A stretch of 10,051 nucleotides of DNA from Chloroflexota bacterium (GTDB lineage Bacteria; Chloroflexota; Limnocylindria; P2-11E), in NCBI GenBank assembly GCA_005883775.1, contig VBEU01000038.1, positions 11,911-21,961 of the forward strand. The letters run 5' to 3'. This document shows positions 1 to 6,730 of this stretch, piece by piece. Under the pieces are notes generated by a model. It saw only the letters and a list, made by a program, of their open reading frames with translations. It was not told where the DNA came from and searched no databases. The position numbers were made by a program, and so were the translations under genes. Position 1 is the first letter of the stretch, and every line of letters begins with the position of its first letter.

Positions 1-33
1 CCGCTTCGCGTCTGCGCCTTGCTGCTCCGCCCG

Positions 34-48
34 CTGCGCTCTGCGCAG
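34..48. other. Short inverted repeat downstream of the lipoprotein gene
   Basis: Six-base arms CTGCGC and GCGCAG enclose a three-base loop, 23 bases beyond the stop codon of the lipoprotein gene (minus strand). The position would suit a terminator hairpin, but the stem is short and no T-tract follows on either strand. Bases 1-70 otherwise show no supported gene: no start codon with a ribosome site is visible, and the window edge prevents further reading. Confidence 0.2.
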
Positions 49-70
49 TCCGTGCTCGCAGTAGTCCTCG

Positions 71-1231
71 CTACGGGCGGTACAGCGTCACCTCGCGAGT
101 TGCGCCGCCGGCGACGGCATTGAGCCAGATGACAGCGTCGTCCGCGGCAACGAGCCCGTAGCTCAGTCCCCGCCGCGCGAGGGGGCTCGGAGTCAGCGTC
201 TTCGCGTCGAGAACAACGTACGGCTCTCCGGTCCCGTTGCTTTTGGCGCACGACCAGGCGAAGAAGCGCGATCCCGCAGTGACCGTGCTGCAACCTGACC
301 CCCTCGCATCCAGCGTCCGCCGCTCTCCCGTCGTGAGATTGACGGCGACGGCTTGTGTCGTGTCGCCCGCGACGCGCGCTTCGTCGATCCAGATCGCCCA
401 ATCTCCGGAGACCGCTGCTTGGTCGATCCCGGGAAGTCCGAACACCACGGTGTCGCCCACCGGCGCTGTCGCCACGAGCTTGTCGACTCCCGAGCTGATC
501 TCGCGCACTCGCAGCTGATCTTCGGTCTTGCCGCCGACGACGTAGACGAGTCGACGCGAGTCGAGCCCGACAGCGGCGAGCCACTCGCCTGATGACGCGA
601 TCGTCTGGACAGACGCGGGGTCGGACAGAGGGGCGACCCGCAACACGCCGGTGATCGACCCGCCTGCGCCTTCAACGAGGCGCGTCCACGCTGCATGGTC
701 TGGACCGAGAACGACCGACCCGGAGGGCCTTCGCGGCGCGCCACCGCCCCCGCGGTAAGTCGCCGGACTCAGTGAGAAGCGATCCATCTCTATCTTCTGC
801 CCCGTGCTGAGGTCTACGACGAGCACGTTCTCGGAGGACGCGCCACCGCCCTGGTAGGGCTCGCGGTATTCCATGAAGGCGATGCGACCGGTTGAGACCT
901 TTTCGAGCATGAACATCGCATCCGACTCGTAGACGGTGCGCCATGGTCCGCTGGGTGCCTCCGCGCGCGAGATCTTCGATTCGTAGGGCGACGGTCCGTC
1001 CTTCGTGCCGCGCGCGACGAGCGCGCCGCGGTCGCCGAAGAACTCGATCATCTCGCGCTCGACCGGCATCGAGAAGGTCGATCCGGGGAGCACGTTTGGG
1101 GTCGTGCTCGGCGAGACCGATGCGGTTGGTACCGCGCTCGGCGATTCCGACGGGGAGGTGGTGCTCAGGCTGGCGCATGAGATCGCGAAAACCAGCGTGG
1201 AGAGTGCGAGTAATTTCATCGAGTTCATCAT
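71..1231 (-). CDS. Putative lipoprotein with beta-propeller-like repeats
   Basis: A 386-residue exported protein of unknown function. The N-terminus has a lysine followed by a hydrophobic stretch ending in a lipobox-like sequence, AISC, so Cys19 is the likely lipidated residue. Residues 20-50 are a Ser/Thr/Pro-rich linker typical of surface lipoproteins. The rest (about 55-386) is beta-rich, with recurring blade-like units such as VVDLSTGQK, VAVNLTTGERRTL and VVLDAKTLTP separated by aromatic strands like WAIWIDEA and AVIWLNA. This resembles TolB/WD40-type propellers, in which each strand pair reports a value and a label. No catalytic motif is seen. The start at 1231 (ATG ATG) has GAGG 11 bases upstream; Met5 just before the signal peptide is an alternative. 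It follows the acyltransferase gene after 154 bases, so it may be the last gene of the cluster or have its own promoter. The lipoprotein call is fairly secure; the propeller call is an inference. Confidence 0.72.
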   Translation of the reverse strand: MMNSMKLLALSTLVFAISCASLSTTSPSESPSAVPTASVSPSTTPNVLPGSTFSMPVEREMIEFFGDRGALVARGTKDGPSPYESKISRAEAPSGPWRTVYESDAMFMLEKVSTGRIAFMEYREPYQGGGASSENVLVVDLSTGQKIEMDRFSLSPATYRGGGGAPRRPSGSVVLGPDHAAWTRLVEGAGGSITGVLRVAPLSDPASVQTIASSGEWLAAVGLDSRRLVYVVGGKTEDQLRVREISSGVDKLVATAPVGDTVVFGLPGIDQAAVSGDWAIWIDEARVAGDTTQAVAVNLTTGERRTLDARGSGCSTVTAGSRFFAWSCAKSNGTGEPYVVLDAKTLTPSPLARRGLSYGLVAADDAVIWLNAVAGGATREVTLYRP

Positions 1232-1295
1232 GATCGGTTAATCCTCAGTTGCCGACTGGCTTGGTCATGGCGGGTCCGTGATCAGTCTCAACTCA

Positions 1296-1318
1296 ACACG
1301 ACGTGTCTGTCGGCAGAC
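1296..1318. promoter_or_regulatory. Overlapping small palindrome and hairpin in the 154-bp gap
   Basis: The gap 1232-1385 separates the lipoprotein gene from the acyltransferase gene upstream of it. It contains an 11-base palindrome, ACACG-A-CGTGT (1296-1306), overlapping a small hairpin, GTCTG-tcgg-CAGAC (1305-1318). This could be an operator or a weak transcript-processing hairpin. I see no convincing -35/-10 pair and no T-tract, and short palindromes occur by chance in GC-rich DNA. The rest of the gap shows nothing I can support. Confidence 0.2.
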
Positions 1319-1385
1319 TTCGGCCGCTTTAAGTCGTACGCCCTCGAGGCAGCGCAACTCGTATCCACCGCTCGATCGCTCGGGA

Positions 1386-2273
1386 CTAGAGCACCAACCA
1401 GCCGGTCCGACTCCGCCAGTGCTTTCCCGCGCGTAGATGCGCGACGATCGCGCGCTCCAGCGTCGTGCGCTGCGGAAGGTCGTCGATCCGCGGCGTGATG
1501 CGGTGGAAGACGAACCGCAGGATGTCCGCGTCGCCGTCGTAGCCCTCGCCGACGAGCCTGAATCGGCGCCCAAAGCGCACGACGTTCGAATCGGGCGCGA
1601 GATACTCGGCGAGCTGCGGATCGAGGAGCCACGACGTGCAGATCGCGAGACGCGTCGGAGTCTCGGGAAAGTGACGCGCGAAGAACGGCCGCGCCTGCGC
1701 CAGCGAGTCGTCGCACGCCTCTGGGGTGAGCGGCCCGCTCTCGGGGATGTGGATGCCGAGCGCGGGTTCACCCTCGCGGAATGCGTCCGCGACGTGCGCC
1801 GCGCGCACGTTCATACGGGTGAACTGAAGACGGCCGAGCTGATAGATCGAGCCGCGGAAATGGAGCGTGAGCCACCCGCTGGTCCGAAGGCCCCCGTCGC
1901 CGAGCAGCAGTCGATCGCGTTTGAGGTTGCGGCCGAGGTCGGAGAGCGTGGCCCACGACACCTCATCGGGAATTCCGCGCCGCGCATGGAAGCGGCGCAC
2001 GTCGGCGAGCGCCGCCAGGTAGACGTAGGCGAAGAAATAGCGGCCGAGCGGTGTGGAATCCATGGCGGGCGCGGGCAGCTCGAGTGGCTCGAAGCCGCCC
2101 ATGTCCGCGACAAGCGTCGCGTGCGCGCGCACGAGGGATCGCCAGGTCGTGGGGTCCGCGTCGGGCGATGGCCACGCGGCGACGATCTCGTGCTGGTCCT
2201 GTTCGTCGATGGCGAGACGTTCGAAGATCGCGGGGAGGTACGTCCGGTCGGGTAACCGGAATCCGCGGGTCAC
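1386..2273 (-). CDS. GNAT-like acyltransferase (NAT_N/GNAT_C type)
   Basis: A 295-residue soluble protein without signal peptide or membrane segment. It matches my recollection of the actinobacterial/chloroflexal 'acyltransferase domain-containing' family, made of a helical N-terminal domain (about 1-125) and a GNAT-like C-terminal domain (about 128-292). Recognisable C-domain features are the strand block LQFTRMNVR (149-157), LGIHIPESGPLT (172-183), the long helix around ARPFFARHFPE (194-204), the strand ICTSWLLDP (211-219) and the FGRRFRLVGEGYDGDADILRFVF segment in two parts (234-242 and 246-256). Members are expected to transfer an acyl group from acyl-CoA to an amine; the substrate cannot be read from sequence. 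The start is GTG at 2273; an in-frame TAG ten bases upstream (2285-2283) rules out a longer form. No clear ribosome site precedes it, which suggests coupling to the gene ending 23 bases upstream. The family is likely right; the substrate is unknown. Confidence 0.7.
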   Translation of the reverse strand: MTRGFRLPDRTYLPAIFERLAIDEQDQHEIVAAWPSPDADPTTWRSLVRAHATLVADMGGFEPLELPAPAMDSTPLGRYFFAYVYLAALADVRRFHARRGIPDEVSWATLSDLGRNLKRDRLLLGDGGLRTSGWLTLHFRGSIYQLGRLQFTRMNVRAAHVADAFREGEPALGIHIPESGPLTPEACDDSLAQARPFFARHFPETPTRLAICTSWLLDPQLAEYLAPDSNVVRFGRRFRLVGEGYDGDADILRFVFHRITPRIDDLPQRTTLERAIVAHLRAGKHWRSRTGWLVL

Positions 2274-2296
2274 GCCATGACGCTAGTGGAGTGTGG

Positions 2297-2857
2297 TTAC
2301 GGCGCCTTTGTGGGACTTGGGCTCGGACGTGCGCCGCCACCGAGGCCGGCGTTTCCGGTCTGGGAGCCGAAGAGCTGACCGAGAATGTTCGTCGAGCCGA
2401 CGACGATCGCGGTCGCGGAGACCATCCCGGTCGTGTCGGTGGTCCCGATCACGGTGACTTGATCGTTCACCTTGAGGTCGCTGAGCTTCACGTCTGTCTC
2501 GGTCGTCTTCACGATGCGCGTCGTGGTCCCGACAAGGACGATCTGCGAGCTGGTCGCGGGTGACGCGGAGGCCTGCGCGTTCGCACCGCCCTGCCCCCGT
2601 TCCACGGCCGCGACCGTGATCGATCCGTCGTTCACCGCCAGGATGCGTCCGGTGACGGGCTGTTGCCCGGCGACCGTTCCTCCGCCGCCGCCGAACGCGC
2701 CACGGGCGCCGGATCCACCACGGGCGCCGGTCGCCCCGGTTGCGCCCGTCGTGGTGGTTGGACTCTGTGACTTGTCGAAGGTCATGCCCGCCGCGAACCC
2801 GCCCCCCGCGAGGATCAGCGCCGCGGCAATTCCGATCACGATCTGTGGTGCCTTCAA
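2297..2857 (-). CDS. Membrane-anchored DUF5666-like protein
   Basis: A 186-residue protein with one N-terminal hydrophobic helix (about 5-24), which would act as an uncleaved anchor or signal peptide. A Thr/Gly/Ala/Arg-rich linker follows; residues 38-58 read as seven Gly-X-Y triplets. A small beta domain spans about 66-153 (GRILAVNDGSITVAA, then SQIVLVGTTTRIVK, then LKVNDQVTVIGTTD), the pattern of OB-fold-like DUF5666 domains, where strands bearing 'V.G.I..V....I.V' precede a 'D...G..V.V.G' turn. The tail is rich in Gly, Pro and Ser. The start is a TTG at 2857, chosen because AAAGGGG sits six bases upstream and the hydrophobic segment follows at once. It lies 21 bases after the permease stop and is therefore probably co-transcribed with the transporter, which suggests an extracytoplasmic accessory role. 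No catalytic residues are evident. Assignment is by pattern and is moderate. Confidence 0.65.
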   Translation of the reverse strand: MKAPQIVIGIAAALILAGGGFAAGMTFDKSQSPTTTTGATGATGARGGSGARGAFGGGGGTVAGQQPVTGRILAVNDGSITVAAVERGQGGANAQASASPATSSQIVLVGTTTRIVKTTETDVKLSDLKVNDQVTVIGTTDTTGMVSATAIVVGSTNILGQLFGSQTGNAGLGGGARPSPSPTKAP

Positions 2858-2878
2858 TTCAAACCCCTTTGTTCGCTA

Positions 2879-4078
2879 CTACTCGTATCTGAGTGCCTGG
2901 ATCGGATGGAGCCGCGCCGCGCGCATCGCCGGGTACAACCCGAAGACGACTCCGATCGCGACCGAAACGCCGACCGCGATGATCACGGTGCCGCTTGTGA
3001 TGAGAAGCGGCAGGCTCGCCGCTTGCGGAATTTGATGGACGACGAACGTGATCGCCCAGCCGAGCAGGCTGCCGATCACGCCGCCGAGACCCGTGAGCGC
3101 CTCGTTCACGGAGACCAGCATGATGTTCATGATCCCGATGCCGCCCACAAGCAGCGAGATCCCGCCGATCGCGCCGAGCAGCAGCGTGAAGGTGCCGGTG
3201 ACCGAGCTGAGAGCTGCCAGGGTGTCGTTCTGGTTGGTGACCGTGAAATCGGCGCTCGCTGGATCGGCGATGTTGTGGCGCTGCAGCAGGATGTTGTTCA
3301 CGTCGCTCGTCGTGAGGTCCATCGTGTCGCTCGACGTCGCCTTGATGACGATCTGCGAGACCTGATTCAGCCGCCCGGTGAGGACGTGCTCCGCGGTGGT
3401 GAGCGGAACGAGGATCTGGTCGTCCCGGATCAGGCCGAAGGTGCTGCCTTTCACACCGAGCACGCCGACGACCCGAAAGTTCAGGATCCGCGCGCGCTGA
3501 GCGCTACCGCCCTGCCCGCCCCCGCCGAACGCTTGCCGTAGCTGGATCGTTTGGCCGACCGGGTCGACGTCGCCGAAGAGGCTGGTTGCCGTCGTCGCCC
3601 CGAGGACCGCGACCTGCGCGTTCAGATTCAGGTCCGAGGTCGAGAAGAAGTCTCCGCTATCGAGGCCCCAGTCGCGCACGATGGGGTAGTCCTCGGTCAC
3701 GCCGGTCACGCTCGTGTTCGTGTTCTGTCCCGCGGCGGTCACCTGCCAGCGGCCGGCCTGCTGCTCGGCCTCGGCGGCGGCGATCGAAGCGCCCAGCTGG
3801 TCCTGGATCGACCGCATGTCGTCGAGCGTGAGGTTTTGCGCTTGCGCCCCCGCGCCCTTGAGCCCGTTGTCGCTTCCAAACGAGGGCGAGACGGTGACCA
3901 GGTTCGAGCCCAGGTTGAGGATCGTGTTCTGGACGCTCTGCGACGCGCCGTTGCCGACGCTCACCATCGCGATCACCGCGGCCACTCCGATGATCACGCC
4001 GAGCATGGTCAGGGCGGACCGCAGCTTGTTGACGACGAGCGACTGGAGCGCCGACCGGAATGAGTCGTAGAGCTTCAT
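2879..4078 (-). CDS. MacB/FtsX-type ABC transporter permease, apparent loss of the TM2-TM3 loop
   Basis: A 399-residue inner-membrane permease of the MacB/FtsX class, which works by transmitting ATPase movement to an extracytoplasmic domain rather than by forming a classical channel. Helix 1 (about 22-42) lies in the typical LRSALTMLGVIIGVAAVIAM context. The extracytoplasmic domain (about 45-285) ends before helix 2 (about 295-320), whose end carries the family signature GGIGIMNIMLVSV (312-324). Helices 3 (about 327-347) and 4 (about 358-382) follow, and the protein ends in the conserved LYPAMRAARLHPIQALRYE. Between V324 and N325 the usual 'TERTREIGIRKALGA...' cytoplasmic segment of roughly 25 residues is missing, with the frame intact. 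That segment carries the coupling helix contacting the ATPase, so function is doubtful unless the gap is an assembly error. The start ATG overlaps the ATPase stop as ATGA. This is a stand-alone permease, not the fused MacB of Proteobacteria. Confidence 0.88.
   Translation of the reverse strand: MKLYDSFRSALQSLVVNKLRSALTMLGVIIGVAAVIAMVSVGNGASQSVQNTILNLGSNLVTVSPSFGSDNGLKGAGAQAQNLTLDDMRSIQDQLGASIAAAEAEQQAGRWQVTAAGQNTNTSVTGVTEDYPIVRDWGLDSGDFFSTSDLNLNAQVAVLGATTATSLFGDVDPVGQTIQLRQAFGGGGQGGSAQRARILNFRVVGVLGVKGSTFGLIRDDQILVPLTTAEHVLTGRLNQVSQIVIKATSSDTMDLTTSDVNNILLQRHNIADPASADFTVTNQNDTLAALSSVTGTFTLLLGAIGGISLLVGGIGIMNIMLVSVNEALTGLGGVIGSLLGWAITFVVHQIPQAASLPLLITSGTVIIAVGVSVAIGVVFGLYPAMRAARLHPIQALRYE
3104..3109 (-). 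other. Junction of the apparent in-frame deletion in the permease
   Basis: The codons for V324 (GTG) and N325 (AAC) abut here. In MacB-family permeases the valine is normally followed by Thr-Glu-Arg-Thr-Arg-Glu, and roughly 25 residues later a 'Val/Leu-x-Glu-Ala' begins helix 3. The observed Val-Asn-Glu-Ala thus looks like the first Val joined to the second x-Glu-Ala. A V-x-E at both ends would give similar DNA (GTGAnCGAG) that could promote slippage or a misassembly collapse. The family comparison is from memory. Confidence 0.5.
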
Positions 4079-4815
4079 TCGGCCGCGCCGATCCCGACGG
4101 TGAGCTCTTCCTCCGCCCGACGCGGGTGAGGGACGAGCTCGTCACGCGCGATGAGGCCGTCGCGCATGCGCACGATGCGTTTGGTGTGCGCGGCGACGTC
4201 CGGCTCGTGCGTGACCATCACGACGGTCTTGCCGAGGTCGTTGAGGCGCTGAAAGATCGAAAGGATCTCCGCGCTCGATCGCGAGTCGAGATTCCCCGTC
4301 GGCTCGTCCGCGAGGATCATCGACGGGTCGTTCAGGAGCGCGCGCGCGATCGCGACGCGCTGCTGCTGACCGCCGGAGAGCTCGCTCGGGCGGTGGTGGA
4401 TCCGGTCGCCGAGGCCGACCTGCTCGAGCGCAGCGAGCGCGCGCTGCCGCCGCTCTTTGCGGTCGCCGCCGTAAATGAGCGGCAGCTCCACGTTCTCGAT
4501 CGCGTTCAGTCGCGAGAGCAGGTTGTAGGTCTGGAACACGAAGCCGACGTGCTTGTTGCGGATCCCGGCCAGCTGATTGTCGGAGAGCTTTCCGACGTTC
4601 TCGCCCGCGAGCACGTAGGTGCCGCCGTCGGCCACGTCGAGGCAGCCGAGCACGTTCATGAGCGTCGACTTGCCCGAGCCCGACGGGCCCATGATCGCGA
4701 CGAACTCCGCGGGGCGGATGTCAAGGTCCACGCCGCGGAGCGCATTCACCGTGATCTCACGCCCGATGCGGTAGGTCTTCGTGATGCCGCGAAGCTGGAC
4801 GACGCTCTGGATCAT
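4075..4815 (-). CDS. MacB/LolD-type ABC transporter ATPase
   Basis: A 246-residue cytoplasmic ATPase that powers the adjacent permease. All nucleotide-binding elements are present: Walker A GPSGSGKST (43-51), Q-loop glutamine in FVFQTYNLL (Q95), ABC signature LSGGQQQRVAIARAL (146-160), Walker B MILADE (166-171) with catalytic Glu171, D-loop NLDS (175-178) and switch histidine in VTHE (H203). The 'TGNLDS' and 'LLSRLNAIENVELPL' segments are characteristic of the MacB/LolD/FtsE group. After residue 220 there is a short charged tail extending past the usual end. The start ATG overlaps the stop of the fusion-protein gene, and the stop overlaps the permease start, both as ATGA, so the three are almost certainly translated together. 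It appears fully intact, in contrast to its permease partner. Function is secure; the transported substrate is not. Confidence 0.95.
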   Translation of the reverse strand: MIQSVVQLRGITKTYRIGREITVNALRGVDLDIRPAEFVAIMGPSGSGKSTLMNVLGCLDVADGGTYVLAGENVGKLSDNQLAGIRNKHVGFVFQTYNLLSRLNAIENVELPLIYGGDRKERRQRALAALEQVGLGDRIHHRPSELSGGQQQRVAIARALLNDPSMILADEPTGNLDSRSSAEILSIFQRLNDLGKTVVMVTHEPDVAAHTKRIVRMRDGLIARDELVPHPRRAEEELTVGIGAAE

Positions 4816-6701
4816 CGGCCGACGATGACCGGTCCGCCGCCGCCGAAGCCGCCGCCGCCCGCGCCCGGTCGCGCCGTCGCGGTCGCGCGTGCCGCCGGGA
4901 GCACGGCAAGGTCGCCTTCCGCGACTCCACTTATTACCTCGGTCGTGGTGTCGTTTGAAATGCCGAACACCACGTCGGTATCGACGGCCTCGCCGTCCTT
5001 CAGGATCTGCAGGTAGCGCCGGCCGTTCGTCGTGCGGATCGCGAGGTTCGGCACGGTGAGGACGTTCTGCCGGCTCGCGATGATCACGGTCGCCGTGCCG
5101 GTCATGCCCGGCTTCACCTGTGAGTTCGGAAGGTCGATCGTCACGTCAATGCCGTACACCGGCACGCCGGACTGGATCGTCGCCACCGGATCGAGCGAGG
5201 TGACGCGCCCGGTCATACGTCCCGCCGTGGAGACCGCGTCGACGGCCACGTTTGCCACGAGCCCGAGCTTCACCTTGGCGACGTCGCTCTCGCCGATGGT
5301 CCCGTGCAGGACGAGCGAGGTCGTGTTCGCAAGCACCATGAAGGGATTGGCCGCGGTCTCGCCCACCTGCGAGGCGATCGAGGCGACCACCCCCGAGGAC
5401 GGCGCCGTGACGACGGCGTTGTCGAGGTTGGCCTGCGCGGTCTGCACCGCGCTGGCGGCGTTATCTACGCTCGCCTGCGAGTTCGTGAGGTCGTAGGGCT
5501 TCGAGTTCAGGGACGTCTGCGCCGAGTCGATGGACTGCTGTCCGCGCTGCGCCGTGGCGCTCACGTTCTGGGTCGCTGTCGCGATCGAGCCGCCGATGGC
5601 GTCGTTCATCGTGCTCACGTAGCTCGTCGCCTGCGAGATCTTCAGCTTGACCGTGGAAACGTTCTGCTGCTGGGCGCCCACCAGCGTGTATAGGGTCGCC
5701 AGGTCCGCGCGCCACTGGTCGAACGGGTCGTGAAGAGTCTTCGTCGATTGGGTGTTCAGGGAGGCCTGCGCGGTCGTCACGGCCGTCTGGACCGTGCCAA
5801 GGACGGCCGACGTCGTGTCGAGCGCATTTGTCAGGCGCGACGTCGCGATGGAGTAGTTGGTCTGCGCGAGCTGGAAGCTGGACGCGATGCTGGTCGTGTC
5901 GTTACCGGCGGCCAGCGCGTAGTCGAAGTCGGCCACGACGGAGAGCAGCGCGCTTCGAGCGCTCAGGTAATCCGCCAGAGCGGGCGAGAGCAGAGTGACC
6001 GAGTTCGCGCGTGCGTTCTGCAACGCCGGGGAGTTCGCGCCGCTGATCGCGTTCAACGCACTCCGCAGATCGCCGGTATCGCCGCCGCCAACGATCCTGC
6101 TCATCTCCGCGATGAGCGTGTCGACCTGCGACTGGATCGTGCCCAGGCTGTCCTGGAAGCTCGAGATTCCGCCGTTGGCGTTGTCGGTGAACGAGGTGAA
6201 GCTCGATTTCGCCGAGACGTAGTTGGTCGTGAGCTTGTTGAGCGCGGCCTGCGCCGTCGCCAGATCCTGCGCGGCCTGCTGGCGAGCCTGGTTCAGCGCC
6301 TTCTGCGCGTCGCTGGTCGTGGAAGCGGTGCGGTTGTAGTTGTTCTGCGCGCTCACGAGATTGGCTTGCGCCTGCGCGAGCGCGGTCTCAAGGTCCGTCG
6401 TGTCGAGCTTCGCGAGGGCCTGGCCGGCGATCACCTGCTGGCCCACGGACACATAGATCTCCGAGATCTTGCCCGTGCTCTTGAAGCTCATCTTGGTCTG
6501 GTTCATCGCGGCGACCGATCCGGAGACCGCGACGCTCTGAATGACCGAGCCTTTTGTCACCGCTTGCGTGCGCAGCTCCGTCTTCGCCGCGGGAGCGTTC
6601 GCGCGGGATACAAAGACCGCGCCGCCCGCGATGAGTCCGACCAGGGCGAGGGCGAAGATCCGACCTGGCCAGGTCATCAAGATTCCTCTAAACACGGTCA
6701 T
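4812..6701 (-). CDS. Membrane-fusion (HlyD/MacA-type) protein with enlarged helical region
   Basis: A 629-residue periplasmic-adaptor-type subunit, much longer than a typical MacA (about 370). An N-terminal anchor helix spans about 13-33. The first lipoyl half lies at about 75-100 (TGKISEIYVSVGQQVIAGQALAKLD). A very long Ala/Gln/Ser/Thr-rich stretch (about 101-430) is predicted helical with recurring AQANL/AQASL units, and is interrupted by non-heptad segments around 170-235 and 320-345. The second lipoyl half follows (VVTAPSSGVVASIASQVGE, 430-448), then the beta-barrel (about 465-545) and membrane-proximal domain (about 546-601), ending in a Gly-rich tail (613-623). The start at 6701 has GAGGGGGG eight bases upstream; Met9 at 6677 also has AGAGGA six bases upstream, and either keeps the anchor. 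It should bridge the ABC permease and the cell exterior. No TolC-like gene lies nearby, which would suit a single-membrane organism. Confidence 0.88.
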   Translation of the reverse strand: MTVFRGILMTWPGRIFALALVGLIAGGAVFVSRANAPAAKTELRTQAVTKGSVIQSVAVSGSVAAMNQTKMSFKSTGKISEIYVSVGQQVIAGQALAKLDTTDLETALAQAQANLVSAQNNYNRTASTTSDAQKALNQARQQAAQDLATAQAALNKLTTNYVSAKSSFTSFTDNANGGISSFQDSLGTIQSQVDTLIAEMSRIVGGGDTGDLRSALNAISGANSPALQNARANSVTLLSPALADYLSARSALLSVVADFDYALAAGNDTTSIASSFQLAQTNYSIATSRLTNALDTTSAVLGTVQTAVTTAQASLNTQSTKTLHDPFDQWRADLATLYTLVGAQQQNVSTVKLKISQATSYVSTMNDAIGGSIATATQNVSATAQRGQQSIDSAQTSLNSKPYDLTNSQASVDNAASAVQTAQANLDNAVVTAPSSGVVASIASQVGETAANPFMVLANTTSLVLHGTIGESDVAKVKLGLVANVAVDAVSTAGRMTGRVTSLDPVATIQSGVPVYGIDVTIDLPNSQVKPGMTGTATVIIASRQNVLTVPNLAIRTTNGRRYLQILKDGEAVDTDVVFGISNDTTTEVISGVAEGDLAVLPAARATATARPGAGGGGFGGGGPVIVGR

Positions 6702-6709
6702 CGCTCGTT

Positions 6710-6717
6710 CCCCCCTC
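6710..6717 (-). promoter_or_regulatory. Ribosome binding site of the fusion-protein gene
   Basis: GAGGGGGG read on the minus strand, eight bases before the ATG at 6701. It lies in the 29-base gap after the six-helix protein's stop, so the fusion-protein gene can initiate on its own although it is probably co-transcribed. Confidence 0.6.
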
Positions 6718-6730
6718 GTGGATCAGCGTT

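Noticed and set aside
34..48. Intrinsic terminator at the left edge
   Set aside because: The stem is only six bases and no T-tract follows, so I list it only as an inverted repeat.
1265..1771. Minus-strand frame crossing the gap between lipoprotein and acyltransferase genes
   Set aside because: Mostly overlaps the acyltransferase in another frame, is Arg/Ser-rich and has no recognisable domain. The gap itself is better read as non-coding.
2271..2278. ATG at 2278 as the acyltransferase start
   Set aside because: It is out of frame and meets a stop two codons later; the frame opens at GTG 2273.
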